From the NCBI RefSeq assembly GCF_008271695.1, contig NZ_VKKY01000001.1:434001-498000 (forward strand): 64,000 nt of DNA, written 5' to 3'. Source of the stretch: Rufibacter hautae (GTDB lineage: Bacteria; Bacteroidota; Bacteroidia; Cytophagales; Hymenobacteraceae). Each line of letters opens with the position of its first letter. The stretch's first letter is position 1. The position numbers and the translations under genes are program-made. Shown piece after piece: positions 17,985-26,402 of the stretch. The notes under the pieces were generated by a model. The model was not told the origin of the DNA, did no database searches, and saw nothing but the letters and a program-made list of their open reading frames with translations.

Positions 17985-20378
17985 CCGCACCTCTTTGTTG
18001 GCGGGTAAATCCACGTTAGAAGTTCTTTCCCCCTTGGTGGCTTTGGCGCCCGAAACCAGTTGCATGTTTTTAGGTGCTTGCAGCGTGATGGTTTGCTTTC
18101 TAGGAGCCTGCAACACCACGGTAGCCTCCTGTTGGCTCCAGGCCAGGCTTTTCACTTCCACACCGCCGCGCAAGAGCAAACCAGAAATGGTGCCGGTTTG
18201 CCAGGCCTCCGGCACCGCCGGGAGCAGTTTCACCACACCCGGTTCTGAGTACACCAACGCCCGCATGATCACCGAGGGGTACCCGCCGCTCAAGTCCATA
18301 TTGAACAGAGAACCGGGGTTATGGTACGTGCCCAACCCGTTGGTCCAGTAAAAGCGCGAGAGCCAGTCAATCAGTTGGGCGGTGGTGGGCGCATCTTCCA
18401 GGTTGGCGGTGACAAAGGCCAACTGCGCCATCCCGAAGACCATTTCTCCGCCGTTTTCTTTGTAGCGGAACTTCATTTTCTCTTCCACCACCTTGCGCGC
18501 TCCCGCCAGCAGTTGAGGGTTGTTTTTGAAATCAGGGTCTACCTGGTCATAGAGGCTGTACAGGTGCGAGATGTGCCGGTGTTGGTGGTTGTTCTGCAAA
18601 CCGGGCCAAAGCCATTCTTTCAGGGAGCTGGCCTCGTCCACTTCGTAGGCGGGCATTTTAGTGAGCATTTCCTGCCAAATTTTCACCTGCGCTTTATCGG
18701 TTTTCAACTCCTTTGCCGCGGCAATACAGTTTCTGAGCAGTTGCTTGGCAATCATCACGTCCATGGTGGCGTTGATGCTGGCCTGCGATTTGAAGTTAGC
18801 CGGGTTGTTCTCAGGAGAGTACGAGGGGTTGAATAAGTATTTGCCGTCTTGACCTGTTTTCAGAAAATCCTCATAAAACAGCGCCGATTCTTTCATGAAG
18901 GGATACGCCCGCTCTTTCAGGAATTTCCGGTCACCGGTGTGCAGCCAATAGTCGTTGTAGAAACTGGCGGTCCAACCGGCGCCTCCGGTCCAGAGGCTGA
19001 GGCACCAGATAGGGTCAAAGTGGTTGTCCCAGCCGTGGCTGCTGGTGTGCGAGGGCACATGGATGCCGCGCGTCCCGAACATCTTTTTGGCGTTGTCTTT
19101 ATAGAACTGCAGGCGCTTGTCATGGTAATCAAAGTAGGCGTGCATGAGTTCGGGCACTCGGCTGGTAAGCAGCGCCGAGATGGCGACTTCCACGTTTCCG
19201 TCATGGGTAAAATCTGATGACCAGGCCGGCGACCAGGTACCGCCCCAGATGCCCTGCAGGTTAGGCGGATTAATGCCGGTGGCCGAGATGATGTTATAAC
19301 GGGCTGCATCAAACTGCTTTTCAATAATGGCGGGTGCCACCTGGCCGGTTTTGGTTTTCAGGTTCAGCGCCTCGGTGTACAGGTCCGCATCGGCTCCGCC
19401 GCCTAAATCCAGCTTCACTCTATTGAACAACTCGCCGTGCACGTTGCGATGGCGCGTCACCAAAGCCTGGTAATCTGCGGGCAAAGAAGCCAAATGCTTT
19501 TTGATCTGGTCTACCTGTGACTGGGCGTAGTTGTAGTTGGCGTTGATCTTGATGAACACCAGCACTTCATCGGCATTCTGGACGATGAACTCATTGCCTT
19601 CGGTGCGCGAGCTGCCGCCTTTCACCTCTACCCGGCCCACGCCTTCGTAGCCCTCCAGACTGCCCGGCCAGCGTTTCTTGTAGGCACTGCGGTAGGTTAG
19701 CCACTTATTGTCGGTGGCACCTGTGTTCACGTTCTCCACAGTACGGTTGATCTGCTCCCACTGCGTCCATTCCACGGGTCGGCGGGCGAAGGACAGGCGG
19801 CCGGTGATTTTGCCGGTACCTTTAATGGAGATGACCACCGCGCTATCGGGGCGGGAGACGAACAGGCGACGCTGGTAGGTGCCCTTGGCATCGGTCCAGG
19901 TGACGTTAGCCTCGCCGGTTTCAAAGTCCACGGTGCGCACGTACTTCTGCACGTTGGACGGCTCCATCTGCAGGCGCACGTCAAACGCGGGCACGTACGG
20001 GTTAGACCACAGGTGTCCGCCGTAGCCTTCTTTCATGCTCTGCTTCACCGGCACCTTGGCGGCCTCCTCCCCTTTGCCGGCCAGAATGAGCGCGCGAATC
20101 TCGTCTAATCGGCTGGCTTGGTCAATGGGTGGCTTGGGTTCAGTAGCGGGCAGGTACAGCTGAGCCTGGTTCAGGATGATGGTCTCGTCGTGCGGGTTGC
20201 CCATGACCATGGCGCCCATGGCCCCGTTTCCGCTGAGTAACGCATGCTCCCAACTAGGCGCCGGCAGCCAACTCGCGAAGCCTTTTTTAGGCTGACTGAA
20301 AAGATCCGTCTGGCCCGAGGCCGTGAAAGCCCCTCCCGTAAAAAGTAAAACCAGCAATAGAACGTAACGGTACGGCAT
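17961..20378 (-). CDS. GH95-like alpha-L-fucosidase with atypical active-site motifs
   Basis: With the start at 20378 (MPYRYVLLLVLL, signal peptide ending near ASGQ) the protein has 805 residues. An upstream in-frame ATG at 20483 would add 35 unlikely residues partly made of palindrome P6. It has the GH95 N-terminal sandwich (PSWEHALLSGNGAMGAMVMG), the NLQGIWGGTWSPAW motif, the barrel and the C-terminal RGGVEVKSLAW region. Canonical GH95 enzymes have an N-x-N base motif and a WEHY acid motif; here they read N395-V-E397 and Y474-N-D-Y. The NMD(L)SGGYP aspartate is kept. Fucose or L-galactose removal from xyloglucan is inferred. Confidence 0.82.
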   Translation of the reverse strand: MPYRYVLLLVLLFTGGAFTASGQTDLFSQPKKGFASWLPAPSWEHALLSGNGAMGAMVMGNPHDETIILNQAQLYLPATEPKPPIDQASRLDEIRALILAGKGEEAAKVPVKQSMKEGYGGHLWSNPYVPAFDVRLQMEPSNVQKYVRTVDFETGEANVTWTDAKGTYQRRLFVSRPDSAVVISIKGTGKITGRLSFARRPVEWTQWEQINRTVENVNTGATDNKWLTYRSAYKKRWPGSLEGYEGVGRVEVKGGSSRTEGNEFIVQNADEVLVFIKINANYNYAQSQVDQIKKHLASLPADYQALVTRHRNVHGELFNRVKLDLGGGADADLYTEALNLKTKTGQVAPAIIEKQFDAARYNIISATGINPPNLQGIWGGTWSPAWSSDFTHDGNVEVAISALLTSRVPELMHAYFDYHDKRLQFYKDNAKKMFGTRGIHVPSHTSSHGWDNHFDPIWCLSLWTGGAGWTASFYNDYWLHTGDRKFLKERAYPFMKESALFYEDFLKTGQDGKYLFNPSYSPENNPANFKSQASINATMDVMIAKQLLRNCIAAAKELKTDKAQVKIWQEMLTKMPAYEVDEASSLKEWLWPGLQNNHQHRHISHLYSLYDQVDPDFKNNPQLLAGARKVVEEKMKFRYKENGGEMVFGMAQLAFVTANLEDAPTTAQLIDWLSRFYWTNGLGTYHNPGSLFNMDLSGGYPSVIMRALVYSEPGVVKLLPAVPEAWQTGTISGLLLRGGVEVKSLAWSQQEATVVLQAPRKQTITLQAPKNMQLVSGAKATKGERTSNVDLPANKEVRLVFRANP

Positions 20379-20462
20379 TGAGAAGTGGAATACGGTATGG
20401 AATAAGTTTGAATAGAGACAACCCGATTTTTGCAGCAGGTTTGTGCTATGACAAGGCATGTA

Positions 20463-20499
20463 TTTCGGGCCTGATTTTACCAAAACTGGCCTGAATTGG
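20463..20499. repeat. Intergenic palindrome family, copy P6
   Basis: TTTCGGGCCTGATTTTACC with AAAACTGGCCTGAA, between the SGNH gene and the GH95 gene. It ends 3 bp before the SGNH stop codon. Confidence 0.65.
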
Positions 20500-20501
20500 A
20501 G

Positions 20502-21158
20502 TTATCGGTTGGCAGTCTTCTGGGCTTTGATCTTCAGGCCTTTGAATACCTCCTGGGCCAGCAGCGCCGCGCCGGCATCGTTGGGGTGGATTCCGTCATA
20601 GGTCAGCTCGGGTTTGCCCAGAAAAGGAGTGTACAGGTCAATGGTCTTGGCCTTGGTTTTCTTGGCCACTTTCTTCACCGCCGGCAGAATCTCGTTCTTT
20701 ACTACGGGCTCGTTGATGCCCCACTTGGTTTCAAACACCGGCAACGGGTTGCACACGTACACTTTGGGTTTAGAGGCCAGTTTCTTGAAAGAGGTCACAA
20801 ACTGGATGTAATCCGGCACGAACTCATCTTTGAACTTCCAGTTCTGGGGCTTGGAGTCGTTGGTACCCAGTTTGATGATCACAATATCGGGGTTCCAGGC
20901 CAGGGCTTCCTGGTATTTGCTTTCGTTCCAGAACGGGAAATCGCCTTTCTTGAGCAACGTGCGTCCGCCCAAACCGTAGTTGCGCACCTCGTAGGCATCG
21001 CCCAGCAACTGTTGCAATACAACAGGGTACGGCTGCTTCAGCCCATGGCCTTCGGTGATGCTGTTGCCCACGCAGGCCACCTTGATTTTGTTCTGCGCCG
21101 TGGCCCCGAAGCACACCAACAGCACCAGCAGAAAGAAGAACGATACTTGTTTTTTCAT
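20502..21158 (-). CDS. SGNH/GDSL hydrolase, probable carbohydrate acetyl-esterase
   Basis: With the start at 21158 (MKKQVSFFFLL) the protein is 218 residues, with a signal peptide ending near GATAQ. All SGNH blocks are present: VGNSITEG with Ser33, the YGLGG block, KLGTNDS at about 97-102, and the catalytic DGIHPN with Asp188 and His191. Related enzymes remove acetyl groups from sugars. Placed between GH2 beta-galactosidase and GH95, it may de-acetylate the galactosyl side chains of xyloglucan; this is inference from position. The upstream ATG at 21182 would extend ahead of a good signal peptide and was rejected. Confidence 0.85.
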   Translation of the reverse strand: MKKQVSFFFLLVLLVCFGATAQNKIKVACVGNSITEGHGLKQPYPVVLQQLLGDAYEVRNYGLGGRTLLKKGDFPFWNESKYQEALAWNPDIVIIKLGTNDSKPQNWKFKDEFVPDYIQFVTSFKKLASKPKVYVCNPLPVFETKWGINEPVVKNEILPAVKKVAKKTKAKTIDLYTPFLGKPELTYDGIHPNDAGAALLAQEVFKGLKIKAQKTANR

Positions 21159-21190
21159 GTAATATAGCATTGATAAGACCACATTTTCCC

Positions 21191-21234
21191 CTCTATTTTA
21201 AGGCTAATTCTTCAGAATCAGGCTTAAAACAGAG
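21191..21234. repeat. Intergenic palindrome family, copy P7
   Basis: Arms CTCTATTTTAAGGCTAATTC and CAGGCTTAAAACAGAG, 10 bp before (on the plus strand) the GH2 stop codon at 21244. A near-symmetrical copy. Confidence 0.8.
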
Positions 21235-21243
21235 GGTTGTCTT

Positions 21244-23673
21244 TTACTTTTTCAGTTGGATGGTCACGGTAGCCGGGGCAAGTCCTTCAGAAGTGGCCGT
21301 CAGTTTCACGGTGCCGGCTTCTTCCTGCGCCTGCAGGATGGCCAGGCAGAGCCCGTTGAACGCTTTGCGGTGGTTTGCTTTGAACGACTCCATGCTGGTT
21401 TGCAGGCCATTGTCCACGCCCGCGAGGGTTGCCTTTCCGTCTATGGTAAAGTGAACCAGGTTATCGGCGCGGGGCACCAGGTTGCCGTCTTTGTCTAGGA
21501 TCTTCACCGTCACGAAGGACAGGTCCTTGCCATCGGCGGAGATTTGGGTGCGGTCGGCCTCCAGCACGATTTTGGCCGGAGCCCCGGCGGTCTTAATTTC
21601 CTTCGTGAGGACTTCCTTGCCGCCCGCGCGGGATACCGCTCTCAAGGTCCCCGGCTGGAAAGGCAGGCGCCACCTCACGTGCAGGTCATCGCCTTGTTTC
21701 TTCTTCACGCCCACCGATTTCCCGTTCAGGAACAGCTCCACCTCATCGGCGTTGTTGTAGTAGGCCATCACATCCACGGTCTTGCCGGGCTCCCAGTTCC
21801 AGTGCGGGAAAACGTGCAGCACGGGCTTGTTTGTCCACTCACTTTGGTACATATAATACACGTCTTTGGGGAAACCGGCCAAATCCACAATCCCGAAGTA
21901 AGAGCTACGGGCCGGCCAGGTGTACGGCGTGGGCTCCCCCAGGTAATCGAAGCCGGTCCAGATGTACTGTCCAGACAGATAGGCGTGCTTTTTCATGATC
22001 TTCCAGGTCTCCTCGTGGGTAGAACCCCAGGGCGTGCTTACGTTGTCATACGCCGATACAGTGAGGTCTTTGTTGCCCGTGGTGAAAGGCAGATCCCACC
22101 GGATAGGCCAGCGGCGAAGGCTGTCTGCCGGCATGTCATAGTGCCCGCGCGTCATGAGCGCCGATACGGTCTCCGTTGCGATGAATTTCTGCCCAGGAAA
22201 GGTCTGCGGAAACTTCTCAAAGTCCTGGTGGTGGTAGTTGAACCCGAATAAATCCAAAGCCCCAGACTTATAGATGGTGTTGTTGGGGTTCGGCTCATTG
22301 ATGCCCACCGTGACCGGACGTGTGGTGTCCAGGTTCTTCACGATGCTTACCAGTTCTTTGGCAATGGTGGTTCCCTCCGGGGCCCACTGTTCCGGTATCT
22401 CATTGCCGATGCTCCAGATAAACACGCTGGGATGGTTGCGGTCGCGCTTGATGAAATTCTCCAGATCGCGTTTGTGCCACTGGTCCCAGGCCAGGCTGTA
22501 GTCATACTTGCTTTTTTCTTTCTTCCACATGTCAAAGGACTCGTCCATGACAATGAAGCCCATTTTGTCGCAGAGGTCCAGCAGCTCAGGGGCCGGTGGG
22601 TTGTGCGAGGTCCGGATGCCGTTCACGCCCATGCCTTTCATGATCTCCAGTTGCCGCTCCAGCGCCCGCACGTTGATGGCCGCGCCCAAAGCACCCAGGT
22701 CATGGTGGTTACAGACCCCGTTGATCTTCATGGGCTTACCGTTGAGGGTAAAACCGGTCTTCGCATCGAAATTGAAGGTCCTGATGCCCAGCGGCGTCTC
22801 AAAGTTGTCTACCACTTTGCCGTTCTGCTCCACCAGCGTCACCACTTTGTACAGGTACGGATTCTCCACCGACCATAGCTTGGGATTAGTCACCGTCAGG
22901 TCCTGTTTCACCTCCGTAACGTCGTTCTGCAAGGCTACTTTCTCCGAGGCCGTACGGGCGACTTCCTTGCCCTGGGCATCCACCACCAGCGTGCGCAAGG
23001 TGATGTCTCCGCTCTGCTTTTTGGCATTTCTGATGCTGGTAGTGATGTTTACCGTAGCGGCTTGCTCCGATACCTGCGGCGTGGTCACAAACGTGCCCCA
23101 CTGGTCTACGTGCACCGGGTTGGTTTTCACCAACCACACGTTGCGGTAAATGCCAGACCCTGAGTACCAGCGCGAATTGGGCTGCTGGGCGTTGTCTACC
23201 TTTACGGCTACCACGTTCTGCTCCTGCCCGTATTTCAGGTGCGGCGTGATGTCATACCGGAAAGAGATATACCCGTAAGGTCTTTTGCCCAGGTACTGAC
23301 CATTGACCCAAACCTCAGAATTGGTGTAAACGCCGTCAAAGTCCAGGTAAACCAGTTTGTCTTTGTCCTTTGCGTCTACGGTGAAGGTTTTGCGGTACCA
23401 ACCGATGCCGCCGGGCAAAGCCCCGCCGCCGGCGCCCGCCGGGTTCTTCTCATCAAATTTGCCTTCCACGCTCCAGTCATGGGGCACGCTCAGTTTGCGC
23501 CATTGGCTGTCATTGAAAGTGGTTTCCTTGGCACTGGCATTGTCGCCTAAGTTGAAGGACCAGTTTTTGGTAAAATCAGCGCGTTCCCTTACCAAAGTAT
23601 CCGTGGAAGTACAGGCTCCTAACGTCAATAGCGTGATAAGCAGGGTATGAAGGTGCAGTTTTTGCCGCATCAT
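21244..23673 (-). CDS. GH2 beta-galactosidase, lipoprotein
   Basis: Starting at the ATG pair at 23673/23670 the protein has about 809 residues with lipobox TLGAC (Cys21). It shows the full GH2 order: sugar-binding domain, Ig-like domain, TIM barrel with acid/base Glu425 in IWSIGNEIPEQ and nucleophile Glu501 in KFIATETVSAL, a DUF4982-type domain (HVFPHWNWEPGKTVDVMAYYNNADEV...) and a C-terminal Ig/invasin-like domain. Xyloglucan loci of Bacteroides carry a similar GH2 that removes galactose from side chains, and that role is inferred here. It is the first gene of the GH2-SGNH-GH95 group; the terminator of the operon before it ends at 23714. Confidence 0.9.
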   Translation of the reverse strand: MMRQKLHLHTLLITLLTLGACTSTDTLVRERADFTKNWSFNLGDNASAKETTFNDSQWRKLSVPHDWSVEGKFDEKNPAGAGGGALPGGIGWYRKTFTVDAKDKDKLVYLDFDGVYTNSEVWVNGQYLGKRPYGYISFRYDITPHLKYGQEQNVVAVKVDNAQQPNSRWYSGSGIYRNVWLVKTNPVHVDQWGTFVTTPQVSEQAATVNITTSIRNAKKQSGDITLRTLVVDAQGKEVARTASEKVALQNDVTEVKQDLTVTNPKLWSVENPYLYKVVTLVEQNGKVVDNFETPLGIRTFNFDAKTGFTLNGKPMKINGVCNHHDLGALGAAINVRALERQLEIMKGMGVNGIRTSHNPPAPELLDLCDKMGFIVMDESFDMWKKEKSKYDYSLAWDQWHKRDLENFIKRDRNHPSVFIWSIGNEIPEQWAPEGTTIAKELVSIVKNLDTTRPVTVGINEPNPNNTIYKSGALDLFGFNYHHQDFEKFPQTFPGQKFIATETVSALMTRGHYDMPADSLRRWPIRWDLPFTTGNKDLTVSAYDNVSTPWGSTHEETWKIMKKHAYLSGQYIWTGFDYLGEPTPYTWPARSSYFGIVDLAGFPKDVYYMYQSEWTNKPVLHVFPHWNWEPGKTVDVMAYYNNADEVELFLNGKSVGVKKKQGDDLHVRWRLPFQPGTLRAVSRAGGKEVLTKEIKTAGAPAKIVLEADRTQISADGKDLSFVTVKILDKDGNLVPRADNLVHFTIDGKATLAGVDNGLQTSMESFKANHRKAFNGLCLAILQAQEEAGTVKLTATSEGLAPATVTIQLKK

Positions 23674-23713
23674 GTTTGTGGAGGTAGATAATGGGTGAAT
23701 TGGTTTAAAAAGA

Positions 23714-23758
23714 AATCGGCTGGAGACCACCAGCTTTACAGATGTTCACCAGCCGATT
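23714..23758 (-). terminator. Terminator after the susCD2 operon
   Basis: AATCGGCTGG (23714-23723) pairs with CCAGCCGATT (23749-23758) around a 25 nt loop. On the minus strand the stem is followed by TCTTTTT. It lies 56 bp after the small glycan-binding lipoprotein and 41 bp before the GH2 start. Confidence 0.7.
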
Positions 23759-23813
23759 CTGCTTTTTGCCCTTCAATCTCATGAGGGACAAGGATTCAAA
23801 GTACTCTCAGACC

Positions 23814-24671
23814 TTATGGCTTAGGCACGAAGTTGTACACCAGCAAGGCAGGTCCTTCGCAGGAGCCTTTACGCAGCACCGCCAACTGCATGGAGTTCTC
23901 GGTCAAAGTCAGCAATCTGATGTTGCCCCAATCGGCAACGCAGGCATCACGACCGGCATCATGCAGAATAGAAGCACCGGTAAGGGTTAAGGTTTTCTTG
24001 GCCGCATCCAGGAAGTACGTACCCGTCTCGGTGCCTTTGCCAGGGATCATGGTGTGGTTCGCCGTTACGGTAGCGCCGCCTTTCAGGCTGAAGGTCATGG
24101 TGCCGTAGTCACCGTACGGCATCAGCCAGGAATTGCCTTTGTAGTCTGGGTTCCAGTTCCAGCAGTCTCCGCCGGCTTTGGTACATACGCCTTCCCATCC
24201 GGTGTCTGTGCCATAGAAGTACATAGGACCATCAAAGTGGTGGGCGTCAATGTCAAGGATCCAGGTTTTCTCGTTGCCCGGTCCGCCGGAAAGAGCGGTC
24301 CACAGCGGGTCATTCACGTAGTTGAGGTTGTTCTGGGTAACCTTGATGGTTTTAGCCGGAAGCTCCACAATTCCGCCACCGGTCACCGCCGAGAATTTGA
24401 TGGTGTAGTCACCGGCAAAAGCGTATCTAACGGTGTCAATGGTGCGGGTAGACCGGCCGGTCTGGTAATCCCACATGGAGATGGTCTCCGGGGTTTCGTT
24501 GATCAGGATGACCGTGTTCCCACCTGGGTCCAAAGACAGATCCTGAACCACCTTAATGGAAACATCAGAGGGCGACAGCATGGCCCCCAGTTCATGGTCA
24601 TCGTCCTGGCAGGCAGATAAACCGAAAGCCCCCAGCAGGATGAGTGATAAGAATGATTTTAACTTTTTCAT
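23814..24671 (-). CDS. Small PKD-like/SusE-position outer-surface lipoprotein
   Basis: The 285-residue protein has a lipobox (GLSAC, Cys21) and an acidic DDDHE tail. Residues about 35-110 look like a PKD/Ig-like domain (YAFAGDYTIKFSAVTGGGIVELPAKTIKV). The rest is a beta-rich domain with many aromatic residues and four cysteines (GVCTKAGGDCWNWNPDYKGN, DAC, GSC), plausible as a carbohydrate-binding module. It stands directly after susD2, the place of SusE/SusF-type glycan-binding proteins. I do not recognise a specific family for the C-terminal domain; binding rather than catalysis is inferred. Confidence 0.7.
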   Translation of the reverse strand: MKKLKSFLSLILLGAFGLSACQDDDHELGAMLSPSDVSIKVVQDLSLDPGGNTVILINETPETISMWDYQTGRSTRTIDTVRYAFAGDYTIKFSAVTGGGIVELPAKTIKVTQNNLNYVNDPLWTALSGGPGNEKTWILDIDAHHFDGPMYFYGTDTGWEGVCTKAGGDCWNWNPDYKGNSWLMPYGDYGTMTFSLKGGATVTANHTMIPGKGTETGTYFLDAAKKTLTLTGASILHDAGRDACVADWGNIRLLTLTENSMQLAVLRKGSCEGPALLVYNFVPKP

Positions 24672-24700
24672 CTGTATGATTTTAGATTGTCAGAAGAAAC

Positions 24701-24760
24701 TTTCCGGCCTGATTCCAAGGGCCCATTTAGAGCACGTTTTTAGAAAATCAGGCCGAAAAC
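24701..24760. repeat. Intergenic palindrome family, copy P8 (long-loop form)
   Basis: TTTCCGGCCTGATT at 24701 and AAAATCAGGCCGAAAA at 24744 pair across a longer loop than usual. It looks like a copy with an internal insertion or two fused half-copies. It lies between the small lipoprotein gene and susD2. Confidence 0.65.
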
Positions 24761-24789
24761 CCTTATTTTTTATGCCTATCTTCTTGCCC

Positions 24790-26382
24790 TTACCAACCTG
24801 GGTTTTGCTTCAGGACTCCGTTAGATAAAGTTATCTGGGTATACGGAATCTGCTGCAATCCCTGGGTTTCTCTTACCTTGTTTGCCGCAATCACCTTGGC
24901 CACCGGAGACCCGGCGTTTAGTAAAGTGGTGCTTTCCGCGATGGCGTTCGCTGCCACGTCTATGCCCTGGCGAAGCAGATCCCAGTACCGGATTCCCTCA
25001 TTGGCGAACTCTAACCGGCGTTCTGCCATGATCGCAGCTTTTGACACGGCTATTGGCGTGACGTTTTCTTTGTAGGCCCGCTTTCTCACCAGGTCAAAAT
25101 AGCTTTGGGCATTGGGGCTTCCCAACTCAGCGGCCATGAGCAGCACATCGGCAAAACGGATGGCAACATAGTCTTGGAACTGCCCGATCATGAAGTTCAC
25201 CGCGCCATTCTCCACGGGAATGCTGTTGCCTTGCTCATCCACCATGGGGCTGTACTTCTTGTTGTAATAGCCGGTGTACTCCCGTTGCTTTCCTTGGTTC
25301 GCGAAGTTGATGTTCTCATCTGCGATGGAAATAATGGAAGCCGCTTTACGGGTATCATTGGTACTGAAAGCAGTCCACAGTTTTGGGTTAACCGTGCCAC
25401 CACCCCAACCGTTTCCGTACGGGTAGCTGAATTGCTCGCGCATGCCCAGCATCACCATCCAGTGGTTTCCGTCGGTGTTTCCGTTGTAATCGCTGGTGTA
25501 GGTGTACTTCACGGCAAAAACCGTTTCCTTGTTGTCTTCGCCGGCATAGTTGGCCACCGACGCGGCTGGCCACAGGTTGGCGAAATCATCTACCAGTCCG
25601 TGCCCGCTGTTGGAGATCACATCCTCCAGATACGCCAGAGCCTGGGCCTGAGATACGGTACCCACTAAATCCGACTTACCGTAGTAGCCGGTGTAATACA
25701 GGTACACCCGGCCAATCAGAGACTCTGCGGCCCATTTGGTTACCCGGCCCTTGTTACCCGCTGCTTGCGCGGCATAATTCGTAGCCGGCAGGTTCTCAGC
25801 GGCAAACTTCAGGTCCTCGGCAATCAGTTTGTACACCTCGTCTGGGGTAGCCTGGGGCACGTTTTCGGTGGTAGGAGCGATCACCAACGGGATATTGCCC
25901 CACAGGCGCACCATGTCAAAGTACAGGAAAGCCCGTAGGTATCTGGCTTCTGCCTCATAGGCCATTCTCAGCTGCTCACTTCCGGTCCAGTTGATCTGGT
26001 CCATCTTCCCAATGAGGGTATTGCACCGGAAAACCGCCTCGTAATAGGCGGCCCAGTTAGCCCCAAACAGGTTCTGGTCGGCGGGAGAGCGGGTTCTGTC
26101 AAACTCATCCAGCATCTGGTACCCGAATCCGTCTGAGGCGCCGGTTCCCCCGAAGGCATTGTCTGACATTATCTCTGCGGCCACCGGTAAACTCACTCCC
26201 TCTGACCAGATGATCTGTAAGCCATCATAGCAGCCTACCAGCGCCCTGAAGGCATCTTCTGGGGTTCTAAAGTAGTTTGTATCGGTTACGTTGGTGATGG
26301 GGTCAACCTCCAGGAAACTATCCTTACATGCACCTAAGGATAAGACGCCCGCCAAGAGAATTGCTTTGCTTATATTTTTCAT
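24790..26382 (-). CDS. SusD/RagB-type outer-membrane lipoprotein (pair 2)
   Basis: The 530-residue protein has lipobox LSLGAC (Cys19), then KDSFLEVDPITNVTDTNYFRTPEDAFRALVGCYDGL, the standard SusD opening. TPR-like helices (YEAEARYLRAFLYFDMVRLWGNIPLV) and the C-terminal ERRLEFANEGIRYWDLLRQG motif confirm the family. It lies 20 bp after susC2 in the same operon as GH31. It would present oligosaccharides to SusC2. It is only distantly similar to the SusD of pair 1, so the two pairs are not a simple local duplication. Confidence 0.94.
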   Translation of the reverse strand: MKNISKAILLAGVLSLGACKDSFLEVDPITNVTDTNYFRTPEDAFRALVGCYDGLQIIWSEGVSLPVAAEIMSDNAFGGTGASDGFGYQMLDEFDRTRSPADQNLFGANWAAYYEAVFRCNTLIGKMDQINWTGSEQLRMAYEAEARYLRAFLYFDMVRLWGNIPLVIAPTTENVPQATPDEVYKLIAEDLKFAAENLPATNYAAQAAGNKGRVTKWAAESLIGRVYLYYTGYYGKSDLVGTVSQAQALAYLEDVISNSGHGLVDDFANLWPAASVANYAGEDNKETVFAVKYTYTSDYNGNTDGNHWMVMLGMREQFSYPYGNGWGGGTVNPKLWTAFSTNDTRKAASIISIADENINFANQGKQREYTGYYNKKYSPMVDEQGNSIPVENGAVNFMIGQFQDYVAIRFADVLLMAAELGSPNAQSYFDLVRKRAYKENVTPIAVSKAAIMAERRLEFANEGIRYWDLLRQGIDVAANAIAESTTLLNAGSPVAKVIAANKVRETQGLQQIPYTQITLSNGVLKQNPGW

Positions 26383-26402
26383 TTCTATGAACCTCCTTGG
26401 AA

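Noticed and set aside
20379-20483. 35-residue N-terminal extension of the GH95-like protein
   Set aside because: It is partly made of palindrome P6 and stands in front of a good signal peptide starting at 20378.
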